Positions 35,403 through 45,648 of a stretch of DNA of 64,000 nt are shown piece by piece (positions within the stretch are counted from its first letter, which is position 1; each line of letters starts with the position of its first letter). Origin of the DNA: Roseibium aggregatum. Its GTDB lineage: Bacteria > Pseudomonadota > Alphaproteobacteria > Rhizobiales > Stappiaceae. The stretch spans positions 603,647 through 667,646 of the forward strand of contig NZ_JAEKJZ010000002.1 in assembly GCF_017309185.1 (NCBI RefSeq), in the 5' to 3' direction. The notes below the pieces were generated by a model. It was given only the letters and a program-made list of their open reading frames with translations. It ran no database searches and was not told the origin of the DNA. A program made the position numbers and the translations under genes.

Positions 35403-38400
35403 ATGACAGCCAAGTGGGACTTCTGGATCGACCGCGGGGGCACCTTCACCGATATCGTCGGACGGGCTCCGGACGGGACGCTTCACCCGCACAAGGTGCT
35501 GTCGGAAAACCCGGAGGCCTACCGGGACGCCGCCATCCAGGGCATCCGGGAGCTTCTCGGCGTTGAAAAAGGCGCGCCGATCCCCTCCGAGAGGATCGCG
35601 ACGGTAAAAATGGGAACGACCGTAGCGACAAACGCGCTTCTGGAACGCAAGGGAGAACGCACCGCCCTGTTCATCACCAGGGGGTTCCGGGATGCGCTGG
35701 AGATCGGCTATCAGGCCCGTCCGGACATTTTCGCCAAGGAGATCGTCAAGCCTGAACTGCTCTACGAGAGCGTTTATGAAATCACCGAGCGCGTGCGCGC
35801 TGACGGCACTTTGGAAACTGCGCTGGACGAACCGCAGGCCCGCACTGAAATGCAGGCGGCCTGGGACGCCGGCATCCGCTCCATCGCCATCGTGCTGATG
35901 CACGCCTATGCCTATCCGGCGCATGAGCAGGCCTTGAAAAAGATCGCCGAGGAGATTGGTTTCCCGCAGATATCCGTCTCGCACGAGGTCTCGCCGCTCA
36001 TGAAGCTCGTCGGGCGCGGCGATACCACGGTGGTGGATGCCTATCTGTCGCCGATCCTGCGCCGTTACGTGAACCAGGTTCAGGAAGAACTTGGCGAAGG
36101 CCCCAGGCTGATGTTCATGCAGTCTTCGGGCGGTCTGACCGCCGCAGACCTGTTTCAGGGCAAGGACGCGATCCTCTCTGGCCCCGCGGGCGGTGTCGTC
36201 GGCGCCGTCGAAACCTCGCGCATGGCGGGCTACGACAAGATCATCGGCTTCGACATGGGGGGAACTTCAACGGATGTCTGCCATTTCGACAGTGAGTACG
36301 AGCGGGCGTTCGAGACGGAAGTGGCCGGCGTACGCATGCGCGCGCCGATGATGATGATCCACACGGTGGCAGCCGGCGGCGGCTCGATCCTGCATTACGC
36401 CGACGGCCGCTTTCAGGTGGGACCGGACTCTGCCGGCGCCAATCCGGGCCCGGCCTGCTACCGTCGCGGCGGCCCTCTGACGGTCACGGACGCCAACCTC
36501 ATGACGGGCAAGCTTGCGCCGGACTTCTTTCCGAAGATTTTCGGCCCGAACCAGGACCAGCCTCTGGATGGCGACATCGTCCGCCAGAAATTCGCGGATC
36601 TGGCGGCGAAAATCGGTGACGGCCGGTCTCCGGAGGAAGTCGCCGACGGTTTTCTGAAAATCGCCGTTGAGAACATGGCCAATGCCATCAAGAAAATTTC
36701 CGTCCAGCGCGGCTACGACGTCACCGAGTATGCGCTGACCTGTTTTGGCGGCGCCGGTGGCCAGACCGGATGCCGTGTCGCCGACAGCCTCGGCATGAAG
36801 ACCGTGATCCTGCATCCTTTCTCCGGCATTCTGTCCGCCTACGGCATGGGACTTGCCGATATCCGGGCGGGCCGGCAGCAGGCGGTGGTCAAGACCCTGA
36901 CGGAGGAACTTCTTCCAGAACTCGCCGAACTGCGCGACCACCTGGCCTCCCGGACCGAGGCAGAACTGGACCGGCAGGCGGTACCGGCAGCAGAACAGCG
37001 GACAACGGCGACCGCTCATCTTCGTTATGACGGCACCGATACGCCTTTACCGGTTCCTCTCGGCGGCGTCGATGAAATGCGGGCAGCCTTCGAAGACGCC
37101 CACAAGAAGCAATTCGGTTTCGCCTACGAGAACAAGCCCGTTGTCGTTGAAGCGCTTGAAGTCGAAACGGCGGGTGGCGGAGCAGGTCTGACCGAACCGG
37201 ACCTCACACTCTCGTCCGACGATCCGGCACCCGTTACCTCAATGGAGCTCTTCTCGGAGGGCGAATGGCACACGGCCGGGATCTACAAACGCGACGTCTT
37301 GAAACCCGGCACGAAAGTTACCGGTCCCGCCGTCATCATCGAACCGCATGCCACCATCGCCGTCGAAAGCGGCTGGCAGGCGGAAATCAACGCCAAGGAT
37401 CACGTCATCCTGAAACGGATCGTCCCGCTCAAACGGGCCGAAGCCATCGGAACCCATGCCGATCCGGTGATGCTGGAAGTGTTCAACAACCTGTTCATGT
37501 CCATTGCGGAGCAGATGGGCGTGACGCTGCAGAACACGGCTTATTCCGTGAACATCAAGGAGCGTCTGGACTTTTCCTGCGCCGTCTTCGATGCCGACGG
37601 CGCGCTCGTGGCCAACGCACCGCACATGCCGGTGCATTTGGGCTCCATGGACCGCTCGGTCGAGACGATCATCAAGCTCAATGAAGGCAGAATCAGACCG
37701 GGCGACGTATTTTCCCTGAACGCCCCCTACAACGGCGGCACCCATCTGCCCGACATCACCGTGGTGTCCCCGGTGTTCGACGACCACGGCAAGGAAATCC
37801 TGTTCTGGGCCGCATCGCGCGGACACCATGCCGATGTCGGCGGTTCGGCACCCGGCTCCATGACCCCGCGGGCGACCAATGTCGACGAGGAAGGCGTTCT
37901 GTTCGACAACTTCAAGATCGTCGACCGGGGACATTTCCGCGAAAAGGAACTGGTCGAGCTTCTGACGGATCATCCCTACCCGGCCAGAAACCCGCATCAG
38001 AATGTCGCCGACCTCTCCGCCCAGATCGCAGCAAACGAAAAGGGCATTCAGGAACTGCGAAAAATGGTGACCCATTTCGGGCTTGACGTGGTGCAGGCCT
38101 ACATGGGGCACGTTCAGGACAACGCGGAAGAAAGCGTGCGCCGGGTAATCGAGGCCCTGAAGGATTCAGAATACGAATATCCGACCGACCAGGGGTCGCT
38201 GATCAAGGTCAGGATCACCGTCGACAAGGAAAACCGGGAGGCCACCGTCGATTTCACGGGCACCACCGGTGTGAAACCGAACAATTTCAACGCACCGGAA
38301 CCGGTGACCCGCGCCGCCATTCTCTATTGCTTCCGCGTGATGGTGGAAGGAGACATCCCGATGAACGCGGGCTGTCTGAAGCCGATCCGGATCGTCATTC

Positions 38401-38984
38401 CGGACGATTGCATGCTGCGCCCCTCCTATCCCGCCGCCGTCGTCGCGGGCAATGTGGAGACCTCTCAGCATGTCACCAACGCGGTGCTCGCCGCCCTTGG
38501 CGCCATGGCCAACGCCCAGGGCACCATGAACAACCTCACCTTCGGCAACGATACCTATCAGTATTACGAGACCATCTGCTCCGGCTCCCCCGCCGGACCG
38601 GGTTTTAACGGCACAGACGGCGTCCATACCCACATGACCAACTCCCGGCTGACCGACCCGGAAGTTCTGGAATTCCGCTTCCCGGTGCTTCTTGAGGATT
38701 TTCACATCCGCAAGGGATCGGGAGGCACGGGCAAATGGCATGCCGGAGACGGGACACGGCGGACCTTGCGTTTCCTGGAGGAGATGGACTGCGCCATTCT
38801 TGCCTCTCACCGCACGATCACGCCCAAGGGTCTCGAAGGAGGTGGAAACGGCGAGCTCGGACGTACGGAAGTTCGTCGTCTGGACGGCTCCATTCAAAAG
38901 CTTGAGGGCTGTGACCAGACCATCCTGAGGCCGGGAGAGGCGGTCACCGTCATCACCCCGACTGCGGGCGGCTGGGGAAGCTAA
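35403..38984 (+). CDS. 5-oxoprolinase / hydantoinase A-B fusion, ATP-dependent
   Basis: A 1193-residue protein containing both halves of the hydantoinase/oxoprolinase family. The HyuA-like half (about 1-690) starts [21 protein letters not shown] and has [31 protein letters not shown], the ATPase-type [15 protein letters not shown] and [16 protein letters not shown]. The HyuB-like half (about 695-1193) has [45 protein letters not shown] and [12 protein letters not shown]. Eukaryotic and some bacterial 5-oxoprolinases have this full-length architecture, opening 5-oxoproline to glutamate with ATP; N-methylhydantoin or related lactams are alternatives. Start ATG 35403 has AAAGGAAAC upstream. It appears monocistronic with its own terminator. 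Confidence 0.9.
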   Translation: MTAKWDFWIDRGGTFTDIVGRAPDGTLHPHKVLSENPEAYRDAAIQGIRELLGVEKGAPIPSERIATVKMGTTVATNALLERKGERTALFITRGFRDALEIGYQARPDIFAKEIVKPELLYESVYEITERVRADGTLETALDEPQARTEMQAAWDAGIRSIAIVLMHAYAYPAHEQALKKIAEEIGFPQISVSHEVSPLMKLVGRGDTTVVDAYLSPILRRYVNQVQEELGEGPRLMFMQSSGGLTAADLFQGKDAILSGPAGGVVGAVETSRMAGYDKIIGFDMGGTSTDVCHFDSEYERAFETEVAGVRMRAPMMMIHTVAAGGGSILHYADGRFQVGPDSAGANPGPACYRRGGPLTVTDANLMTGKLAPDFFPKIFGPNQDQPLDGDIVRQKFADLAAKIGDGRSPEEVADGFLKIAVENMANAIKKISVQRGYDVTEYALTCFGGAGGQTGCRVADSLGMKTVILHPFSGILSAYGMGLADIRAGRQQAVVKTLTEELLPELAELRDHLASRTEAELDRQAVPAAEQRTTATAHLRYDGTDTPLPVPLGGVDEMRAAFEDAHKKQFGFAYENKPVVVEALEVETAGGGAGLTEPDLTLSSDDPAPVTSMELFSEGEWHTAGIYKRDVLKPGTKVTGPAVIIEPHATIAVESGWQAEINAKDHVILKRIVPLKRAEAIGTHADPVMLEVFNNLFMSIAEQMGVTLQNTAYSVNIKERLDFSCAVFDADGALVANAPHMPVHLGSMDRSVETIIKLNEGRIRPGDVFSLNAPYNGGTHLPDITVVSPVFDDHGKEILFWAASRGHHADVGGSAPGSMTPRATNVDEEGVLFDNFKIVDRGHFREKELVELLTDHPYPARNPHQNVADLSAQIAANEKGIQELRKMVTHFGLDVVQAYMGHVQDNAEESVRRVIEALKDSEYEYPTDQGSLIKVRITVDKENREATVDFTGTTGVKPNNFNAPEPVTRAAILYCFRVMVEGDIPMNAGCLKPIRIVIPDDCMLRPSYPAAVVAGNVETSQHVTNAVLAALGAMANAQGTMNNLTFGNDTYQYYETICSGSPAGPGFNGTDGVHTHMTNSRLTDPEVLEFRFPVLLEDFHIRKGSGGTGKWHAGDGTRRTLRFLEEMDCAILASHRTITPKGLEGGGNGELGRTEVRRLDGSIQKLEGCDQTILRPGEAVTVITPTAGGWGS

Positions 38985-39001
38985 CAGATCCTCAAAGAGC
39001 C

Positions 39002-39028
39002 TCCCGGCCCAGCACAACGGGGCCGGGA
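39002..39028 (+). terminator. Intrinsic terminator after the oxoprolinase gene
   Basis: Stem TCCCGGCCC / GGGCCGGGA with a 9-base loop, 17 bases after the stop codon and followed by ATCTCTTTT. Good strength for Rho-independent termination on the plus strand. Confidence 0.75.
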
Positions 39029-39205
39029 ATCTCTTTTGCAACGCAAAAAAACGTTATTTCTCACAAGGATATATCTACGTATGAGTGCATTTTATTAAGG
39101 CGCACACCCAGAACTTTACCATTTTTTCAACCATAGATAGGCAACACTAGGGAAGAATGCGTTTCCGTTCGGATTCGCCGGCAAATGCAAAAGGGTTCCC
39201 GACGA

Positions 39206-40960
39206 ATGTTTGCTTCCAACCCCGTCTCGACCTCCGTCACAGCCAAAATTCTATCGCTCGTAGCTTTCCTGAGCCTTGGCACGCTCATCGTGGCGGCGGT
39301 CAGCATTCTGCAAATGAGCCTTATCGGCAAGGAACTCGCCAATATTGCCGAAAAGGACATTCCACTGACAGAGGCCATCAGTCATGTAACCAACCATCAG
39401 TTGGAACAGGCTGCGCTCGTGGAGAGGATCATGCGCCTGTCCGGTCTCCGTTCCGAATCCGAAGCCGCCTCGATCGCCGCATTGACGGACACGCTCCATA
39501 AACTCGAAGTTCAGGTCGCCGATGAAATCCTGAAGGCGGAGGACCTTGCCCGAAACGCACTGGAAAGCTCCTCGACGGAGGCGGAGCAGCGCGAATTCTC
39601 AAAGGCGCTGACGCAGCTCGAGCAGATCGAAAAGGAATATGCGGCCTACAAGACCCACGTCGATGAAATCATGCATCTGATCGCGTCGAACGACCTGGAG
39701 ACCGCGAGCCGGATGCTTGCCCAGCTGGAAGAGGAGCAAAGCCGGCTGGACCACGAACTGATCGCCCTTCTGGACGAAATAGAGGGTTTCACGCAAAACG
39801 CCGCAAGAGCCGCGGAACAGCATGAGCGGGAAGCTTTTCGCCAAATCCTCACCATCTCGGTTATCACGTTATTGTTGTGCGGTGTTTGCGCAGTTCTTTT
39901 CACCCGCTTTCTGATCTCCAAGCCGCTCAACCAGGTCACCAACGGTCTCCTTGAGCTCGCAAAAGGCAATACCGACGTGGAAGTGCGCAGCCGCTCGAGG
40001 GACGAGATCGGCAAGGTTGCTCAGGCATTCGAGACATTTCGTGCCAATACGATCGAAATGAAACGCCTTCAGGAACAGGCGAGGGAAGAGGAAGCTCAGG
40101 CCGAAGAGGAACGCCGCGAGACAAGACTCCGGCTCGCCGACGAACTGGAAAACTCTCTCGGCGCGATCTGCAGCGCGGTCGGACAGGCGTTGAAGGATCT
40201 CATGGAGGGCGCGGATCAACTTTCGAAGAACAGCGAGGAAACCATTCAGCGTTCGCACACGGTCGCCGCAGCGGCCGAAGAGGCCAGCGCAAGCGTTCAG
40301 TCGGTCGCGTCGGCCGCGGAAGAATTGGCAAGCTCGATCCAGGAAATCAGCCGCCAGGTAACGCTTGCGAACTCCTCGACGAGCCTGACCTCTGAACAGG
40401 CCGAGAAATCGGGAGACAGCGTGGGAAGCCTCACCAGTTCAGCCGAAGAAATCACGGAAGTCCTGAACCTGATCACCGATATCGCGGCCCAGACCAACCT
40501 GCTCGCCCTGAACGCGACCATCGAGGCGGCGAGGGCTGGAGAAGCAGGCAAGGGCTTCGCCGTCGTGGCTTCCGAGGTGAAGGCGCTCGCAACCCAGACC
40601 GGACAGGCGACCGATCAGATCGGTTCGCAATTGAGCGGAGTGCAGTCCGGCGCTACAACCTGCTCCAGCGCGATCATCACGGTGGTCAAATCGATGTCCG
40701 ATATTCGCGAGCAGATCGCGGGGATTGCATCGGCCATCGAGGAACAAAACGCAGTGACCTCGGAAATCGCAAGAAACGCGAGCGATGTGGCCCTCGGCAG
40801 CAGCGACATTTCGACGAACATTCTCGAGGTCAACCGGGCTGCCCAAACCTCCGGTGACAAGGTCAGGGACGTTGTCGGCCACATTCAGCACGTTTCCGAC
40901 CAGGTCGAGACCATCCGGGAGAGGCTGGGCGACTTCCTCGGACATCTGCGCGCTGCTTAG
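39206..40960 (+). CDS. Methyl-accepting chemotaxis protein
   Basis: About 584 residues. An N-terminal membrane segment ([19 protein letters not shown]), a helical periplasmic sensor domain of about 170 residues with long heptad-like stretches, and a second membrane segment ([19 protein letters not shown]) precede a HAMP domain ([18 protein letters not shown]) and the signalling domain. The hairpin tip contains [20 protein letters not shown] followed by [17 protein letters not shown], the CheA/CheW contact. The sensor is a four-helix-bundle type with no recognisable PAS or Cache domain. Start chosen at 39206 with AAAGGG about 10 bases upstream; an ATG at 39185 is in frame too. Confidence 0.92.
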   Translation: MFASNPVSTSVTAKILSLVAFLSLGTLIVAAVSILQMSLIGKELANIAEKDIPLTEAISHVTNHQLEQAALVERIMRLSGLRSESEAASIAALTDTLHKLEVQVADEILKAEDLARNALESSSTEAEQREFSKALTQLEQIEKEYAAYKTHVDEIMHLIASNDLETASRMLAQLEEEQSRLDHELIALLDEIEGFTQNAARAAEQHEREAFRQILTISVITLLLCGVCAVLFTRFLISKPLNQVTNGLLELAKGNTDVEVRSRSRDEIGKVAQAFETFRANTIEMKRLQEQAREEEAQAEEERRETRLRLADELENSLGAICSAVGQALKDLMEGADQLSKNSEETIQRSHTVAAAAEEASASVQSVASAAEELASSIQEISRQVTLANSSTSLTSEQAEKSGDSVGSLTSSAEEITEVLNLITDIAAQTNLLALNATIEAARAGEAGKGFAVVASEVKALATQTGQATDQIGSQLSGVQSGATTCSSAIITVVKSMSDIREQIAGIASAIEEQNAVTSEIARNASDVALGSSDISTNILEVNRAAQTSGDKVRDVVGHIQHVSDQVETIRERLGDFLGHLRAA

Positions 40961-41143
40961 GGTCGCCTTTAAAGGGAAACCTCTTGCACCGCTCTTTGCT
41001 TTGAAAGCTGCGATTTCAGGCAGCGGGAAACGACTTGCTCTAGTCACCCGTGTCTGAAGGTCGCTTCAATTGGCGGCATGCCGGAGTGGCCTTCACAACC
41101 AAAAAGACGACCGGCAGGGTTGGCTTCCCGTGTGGTTTTCGAA

Positions 41144-41191
41144 ATTGAAATTCGTTGCTGAGAGCGCCGCAGCTCTCAGACGAATTTCAAT
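41144..41191. repeat. 48-bp near-perfect hairpin between convergent genes
   Basis: Outer arms ATTGAAATTCGT / ACGAATTTCAAT and inner arms CTGAGAGC / GCTCTCAG are both perfect, separated by a two-base bulge (TG) on one side and a GCCGCA loop. The 20-bp stem lies between the chemoreceptor and the HugZ-like gene, 31 bases after the stop of the latter in its direction. No T run follows. It could be a bidirectional terminator or a palindromic repeat element. Confidence 0.6.
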
Positions 41192-41221
41192 CCCGCCAGA
41201 CCGGGTCACACACCCTGGCGC

Positions 41222-41998
41222 CTACGCGTTTCGAGCCTGGAGCGCGAGGGCGACAAGCGTCGACCTCAACTCTTCCGGACCACCGAGCGGTTCACCGAAC
41301 CAGAGCCGCTCCACCTTGTCTCCCGCGACCAGATCCAGCCCTTCCGGATCCAGGCAGGCGAGTCGCCAGTTCGCCTGCTCCGCCTTGAGCAGCACTTCCG
41401 CATAAAGCTTGATCGCATCGCGGTGATCTTCGTTCATGTGAGCGACCGCCCCGTCGTCCATCGAAGCCCACTGGTCCGGATCGGCGATCGCTGTCGTCAG
41501 ATCGCTCTTGTCAAGTTCGAAGGCCTTGCCGAACCCGCCGTTCAGGCTTGCGCGCAGAAGATTCAGCCGGAAAAAGGCAAAATCGCCGAAATCGACGTAC
41601 AGCTCTGCCTTCGGATGGCGGGCCAGATAACGTCTCCGCAGACGCTCGTGCTGCGCACTACCGCGTTCTACCCGTTCCGCCGTGCAAAAGAGGGAAACGC
41701 GGGGGTGAGCGAGCGGATCGCCCTTGCCCGGCTCGCCGACCAGCAGCGAACAATCGGGATTTTCAAGGATGGCTTTGGTATGTCCGGAGAGCGTGCTGGT
41801 CAAAATGACCGGAGCACCGTCAAGGTCGGTTGCAACAGCGACCCTGCTGGCGAGCGGATGTCCCGTTCCCGCCTCGATCGCCGCAAGGGCTCCAAACCGC
41901 GCCGACCGGATCAGGCCCTTTGCCAATGTCCGCGCCTGGTCGTCGGTCGGCCGGATGACCGATTTGGGTTCTTTGCTGTTTTCGTCCCGATTGCTCAC
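41222..41998 (-). CDS. HugZ-like heme utilisation protein (PPOx fold plus DUF2470)
   Basis: 258 residues from a GTG with ACAGGGGAAC upstream; the longer frame begins with TTG and has no ribosome site. An N-terminal split-barrel PPOx domain (about 30-170: ARFGALAAIEAGTGHPLASR, ILTSTLSGHTKAILENPDCS, YVDFGDFAFFRL) is followed by a DUF2470 domain (about 180-255) with DDGAVAHMNEDHRDAIKLYA, in which the histidines resemble the heme-binding site of HugZ/HutZ-type proteins. It probably binds heme or participates in its degradation; no heme transport gene is adjacent. Confidence 0.82.
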   Translation of the reverse strand: MSNRDENSKEPKSVIRPTDDQARTLAKGLIRSARFGALAAIEAGTGHPLASRVAVATDLDGAPVILTSTLSGHTKAILENPDCSLLVGEPGKGDPLAHPRVSLFCTAERVERGSAQHERLRRRYLARHPKAELYVDFGDFAFFRLNLLRASLNGGFGKAFELDKSDLTTAIADPDQWASMDDGAVAHMNEDHRDAIKLYAEVLLKAEQANWRLACLDPEGLDLVAGDKVERLWFGEPLGGPEELRSTLVALALQARNA

Positions 41999-42076
41999 GA
42001 AGTTCCCCTGTCTCAAGGACGGTCTCGAAGACCGCCACCAAGCGTTTCGGACAAGACCACATCAGACCGGGATCCT

Positions 42077-42561
42077 GAACGCCAGATGAACGGCCGTCTC
42101 AGAACCGGTTCAGGGCCCTTGTGCGATTTTGGCATCATCAGTTACGGCGCCGTTTGAAAAGGCGCATGCCCTTGGAGATACATGCAATGAAGAGTGTGAG
42201 CAAACGTCTGATCGCAGCCGCCCTGACCGGCGCCCTCCTCCTGCCGACGGTTGCCACCGCCGAAGCCGGACCGAAACACGGTTGGAACAATCGAGGCGGT
42301 CACCATCATCACCATGGCAAAAAACGTCACAAGAACAACGACAATGTCGGCGCGGCAGTCGCTGCCGGCGTAATCGGCCTGGCGGCTGGCGCTCTCATTG
42401 CCGGTGCAAACAGGCAACCGGTTTACGCGGGCCCGCCGCCGGTCAGTTACTATCCGCCAGCCCCCTATCCCGGCCAGGTCTATGGCCCTGCGGGATATCA
42501 GCCCTGGAACTCCGGCTGCCGGATCTTCCATAGGAACGGGACCTGCGCGGACAGGTACTGA
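42077..42561 (+). repeat. Tandem duplication unit 1 (promoter region plus BA14K-like gene)
   Basis: Starting at GAACGCCAGATGAACGGCCG, this unit is repeated at 42838 with a period of 761 bases. The upstream 80 bases are almost identical between the units, the first 95 codons highly similar, and similarity is lost near the codon for the shared PW in the C-terminus. Confidence 0.85.
42187..42561 (+). CDS. BA14K-like small exported His-rich protein, copy 1 (divergent C-terminus)
   Basis: 124 residues: a signal peptide (MKSVSKRLIAAALTGALLL, cleavage near TAEAG), a GGHHHHHGK histidine tract with basic flank, a glycine/alanine-rich hydrophobic segment (VGAAVAAGVIGLAAGALIAG) typical of BA14K proteins, and a proline/tyrosine-rich stretch. 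Unlike copy 2 it lacks the C-terminal BA14K block, ending GCRIFHRNGTCADRY. The BA14K family includes an immunoreactive lectin-like protein of Brucella. GGAG lies about 9 bases before the ATG. The C-terminus appears truncated or replaced after duplication. Confidence 0.75.
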   Translation: MKSVSKRLIAAALTGALLLPTVATAEAGPKHGWNNRGGHHHHHGKKRHKNNDNVGAAVAAGVIGLAAGALIAGANRQPVYAGPPPVSYYPPAPYPGQVYGPAGYQPWNSGCRIFHRNGTCADRY

Positions 42562-42837
42562 CATCCTTGAAATGGTCACAGTGCCTTCGATCGCCCCCTG
42601 TCCATCGGGTTACAGCGAATGAGGAATTCGCACCGACCCTTTCAAAGGTACTGTGACCGCCTCGTTCAAGCCGTACATGACTCTCGGTTCCAGTCAGGAA
42701 AGGACCGGTACGTTCGAGGCTGGAGCGCCCGAGTTATCCGGCTCGAACATCAGGTCGAAAAACTGGCCGGTTCCCACTCAGGCACACGAATACGTTTCTG
42801 CCAGAAATCACGGTATGTCGAGACCAACCGGCAATAT

Positions 42838-43300
42838 GAACGCCAGATGAACGGCCGTCTCAGAACCGGTTCAGAGCCTGTGTGCGATCTTGGCATCATC
42901 AGTTACGGCGCCGATCCAAGAGGCGCATGTCCGTGGAGATACACGCAATGAAAAATGTGAACAAACGCCTGATCGCGGCGGCCCTGACCGGGGCGCTTCT
43001 CCTGCCAACCGTGGCAACGGCTGAAGCCGGACCGAGACACGGCTGGAACAACCGCGGCGGTCACCATCATCACCATGGCAAAAGACGTCACAGGAACAAC
43101 GACAATGTCGGCGCGGCTGTGGCCGCCGGCGTGATCGGTCTCGCGGCAGGAGCTATTATTCTCGGCGCAGCCAGGCAACCGGCCTACGCGGGCCCGCCGC
43201 CGGTCACCTACTACCCGCCTGCCCCCTACCCCGGTCAGGTTCATGGGGCGGCCGGCTTCCAGCCCTGGAGCCCCGCCTGGTACAGGTATTGCGCGTCGAA
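42838..43300 (+). repeat. Tandem duplication unit 2
   Basis: Second copy of the unit at 42077; the non-coding upstream block (CCAGATGAACGGCCGTCTCA and the GAACCGGTTCAG that follows) is conserved, implying that both genes share promoter or leader signals. Similarity ends in the C-terminal coding region. Confidence 0.85.
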
Positions 43301-43370
43301 ATACCGGTCCTTCAATCCGTCGACGGGCACCTTCACCACCTATCAGGGCGAACAGCGCTTCTGTCAGTAG
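42948..43370 (+). CDS. BA14K family exported His-rich protein, copy 2
   Basis: 140 residues with the same layout as copy 1: signal peptide, GGHHHHHGK tract (metal-binding potential), VGAAVAAGVIGLAAGA membrane-like segment, YYPPAPYPGQV stretch, then a complete BA14K C-terminal domain with WYRYCASKYRSFNPSTGTF and a final cysteine. The protein is expected in the cell envelope. It starts with GGAGATACACGCAATG context nearly identical to copy 1. This is the intact member of the pair. Confidence 0.82.
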   Translation: MKNVNKRLIAAALTGALLLPTVATAEAGPRHGWNNRGGHHHHHGKRRHRNNDNVGAAVAAGVIGLAAGAIILGAARQPAYAGPPPVTYYPPAPYPGQVHGAAGFQPWSPAWYRYCASKYRSFNPSTGTFTTYQGEQRFCQ

Positions 43371-43462
43371 ACACCAGGAACATCCCCCGAACTTCCGGTG
43401 GCACGCGACAGGTCAGCCGAACTGGCCGCCCGCCTGCCACCGTTTTTTTCGTTTTCTGGAAT

Positions 43463-44683
43463 TCAGTCTGCCATCGTCTCGATCGAGGCAAAGCCTTCCG
43501 GGGCCTTGCCGGCATCGAACGGCGTCTTCACTTCGATGACCTTGTCCGGATAAAAGCCGTTGAAACGGGTGCGCAGCGACAGGCTGTAAGCACCGATATG
43601 GCCGATCTCGATCCAGTCTCCGGTGTCCACGGTCTCGGGCAGCCAGAACGGGCGCGAAAGAATATCCACGCTGTCGCATGTCGCGCCGCAGACTTTGAAG
43701 GGAACGATGTTGTCCGCCTGTCCGGAGCGGGTCTTGCGGGCCGGATCCGGGATGAACCGGGCCGGCAGGGTGATTTTGCCTGTCCAGCTGTCGGAGAGCG
43801 AAGCCCAGATACCGTCGTTGATGTAAAGCCGCCGCCCCTTCTTCAAGAGAACGCGCACAATTAGCGAAATCGACCGGGCGACGATCACCCGTCCGGGCTC
43901 GGCGACCAGAGGCAGACTATCGAACTGCCAGTCGGCAATGTCGGTTTTCAGCTGCGCCATGAGGTCTTCCAGGGAAGGCATTTCCGGAACCTTCCGGCGT
44001 GGATCGTGGCCATAGACGGCCGGAAATCCACCGCCGACGTCCAGTTCCACAATGGGGACGCCTGCCCTCGACCTGACCCAATCCGCCGACGCCAGGGCCC
44101 GTTCGTAGGTCTCCGGCTCCTCGATCTGACTGCCGACGTGAAAACATAAGCCGCATTTGAAACCGATGCGATGAATGCGCTGGAGCAATTCCACGGCGTG
44201 GCCCGGCGCCGCGCCGAATTTCTTGGAAAGTTCGTAAGCCGCATGCCCCTTCGTCGCAATCCTGACGAAAAGCGTGATCGTACCCGGATCGATATCCAGG
44301 GCCCGCACGATCCGCAAGATCTTGGCGACCTCGTCCTCGTGATCCAGCGACAGCGTGCGGATGCGATAGGTCTCCAGCGCGAGACGGATATCCGATTGCG
44401 CCTTGATCGGATGCATGTAGAGCAACTCCGCCTTCGGAGCCGCCTTGCGCACCGCCTCGAATTCGGCCGGAGACGCAACATCGAAACAGTCGATACCGGC
44501 CTTGGCCAGCGTTTCCAGCACGAAGGGTTCGCCGTTGGTCTTTACAGCGTAGGCCGTCTTGCCGGGAAACAAGGTCTGAAACTGCCTTGCGTCCTCAAGC
44601 AGCACATCGGGCCGGAAGCAATAGACCGGCTGGTCCGGACGCAGATCGAGGGCGGCATCAATGGCGGTATCATAGCGGTCCAT
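43463..44683 (-). CDS. Group IV (fold III) ornithine/lysine/diamino acid decarboxylase
   Basis: 406 residues from the ATG at 44683, with GGAG upstream; the longer frame from 44743 lacks support. PLP lysine in TAYAVKTNGEP (about residue 47), FHVGSQIEEPETY, the glycine loop ELDVGGGFPAVYG, the EPGR phosphate site, and the catalytic cysteine in KVCGATCDSVDIL are those of eukaryotic-type ornithine decarboxylases. Bacterial homologues use ornithine and/or lysine to make putrescine or cadaverine. No polyamine gene is adjacent. Confidence 0.9.
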   Translation of the reverse strand: MDRYDTAIDAALDLRPDQPVYCFRPDVLLEDARQFQTLFPGKTAYAVKTNGEPFVLETLAKAGIDCFDVASPAEFEAVRKAAPKAELLYMHPIKAQSDIRLALETYRIRTLSLDHEDEVAKILRIVRALDIDPGTITLFVRIATKGHAAYELSKKFGAAPGHAVELLQRIHRIGFKCGLCFHVGSQIEEPETYERALASADWVRSRAGVPIVELDVGGGFPAVYGHDPRRKVPEMPSLEDLMAQLKTDIADWQFDSLPLVAEPGRVIVARSISLIVRVLLKKGRRLYINDGIWASLSDSWTGKITLPARFIPDPARKTRSGQADNIVPFKVCGATCDSVDILSRPFWLPETVDTGDWIEIGHIGAYSLSLRTRFNGFYPDKVIEVKTPFDAGKAPEGFASIETMAD

Positions 44684-44755
44684 GAAGGGCTCCGGCGGTT
44701 GGAGGCAGTTCCTCAAGGGAACAAGCCTCGCCGGCTTTTGCAAGACGGGATTGTC

Positions 44756-45556
44756 TCATTGACAGATTAGATAGGTACAGTCCTTGCCGTGACAGCCGGT
44801 GTCCACATGGATATGGGACTTGTGGTCAGCATCCGCATCCGGTCCAAGCACGGTCGTGAAGCGCCGGCACGCGGCCGCATGAATCGACTTCAGAAAGGCG
44901 CCCGGTTTTGTCTCGGTCCCCCAGTCCCGTTCCACCGAGACCGCCGATCCCTCGGAAAGTTGAAAATACGCCAGATCGATGGCCCGGCCTTTCCCGTGCT
45001 CGGACACTTTCCCGTCCGGCCTGTTGTTACGCCTCCGGCAATGGTATCCCGGACCGGTGCCCAACAGGGTCACCCGATCACCAAGCTGCTCTTGCGCGGC
45101 AGGCAGAACATCCTGCCGCAGCCAGTCGACGAGTTTCCGCGCGAAATCGCAAGAGAGCGTGACATTTCCGGGAAAGCTGACCCGATCCGCGCCCTTCCCG
45201 ACACTGACGAGTCTGACCGGCCTTTCGATACCGCAGGTATCCTCACTTGCTTGTTCGATATCGATCTGTCCGGAAACAGGCTCGATCTGCCGGTAGTCCG
45301 CGCCATCGATGTGGCAGGTCTCCGGAAGGGAAGCCGCTTCGCCGGCCTGAGGGGGCTGCGGAGCTTTGACGGCATCTGGCTTGCCGGCCGGTCGGAGCGG
45401 TTTGGCGCGAGGCAGGTCGACACCTTCCAGAAACTCTTGCCCACCGCTTTCCCGAAGAGGTTTCGCAGCCGGCACTGGGTCGTCAGCGCAGGCAACCGAC
45501 GGACCGAAAGCCAGAACCAAAATGTAAAAAGAACCTGCCAAAAGGCTTCTGAGCAT
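44756..45556 (-). CDS. Extensin-like (Extensin_2) exported protein
   Basis: 266 residues starting at MLRSLLAGSFYIL, a signal peptide ending near SVACADD, which decides the start over 45589. A proline-rich linker (about 45-85) leads to an extensin-like C-terminal domain of about 180 residues: VSFPGNVTLSCDFARKLVDW, GPGYHCRRRNN, SEHGKGRAIDLAYF and DHKSHIHVDTGCHG. The H, D and H residues in SEHGKGRAIDLA and HIHVD resemble the zinc-site arrangement of D-Ala-D-Ala carboxypeptidase-like (VanY/LAS) folds, so a peptidoglycan role is plausible. Common in Rhizobiales; function unproven. Confidence 0.8.
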   Translation of the reverse strand: MLRSLLAGSFYILVLAFGPSVACADDPVPAAKPLRESGGQEFLEGVDLPRAKPLRPAGKPDAVKAPQPPQAGEAASLPETCHIDGADYRQIEPVSGQIDIEQASEDTCGIERPVRLVSVGKGADRVSFPGNVTLSCDFARKLVDWLRQDVLPAAQEQLGDRVTLLGTGPGYHCRRRNNRPDGKVSEHGKGRAIDLAYFQLSEGSAVSVERDWGTETKPGAFLKSIHAAACRRFTTVLGPDADADHKSHIHVDTGCHGKDCTYLICQ

Positions 45557-45648
45557 ATGAACCTCACCGCCAACCATGCAAGATGCCAATCATTGAACGT
45601 AACGCTTGTCATGTATAATGTTCGCGACTTCAGACGAAAGCGACTTTC

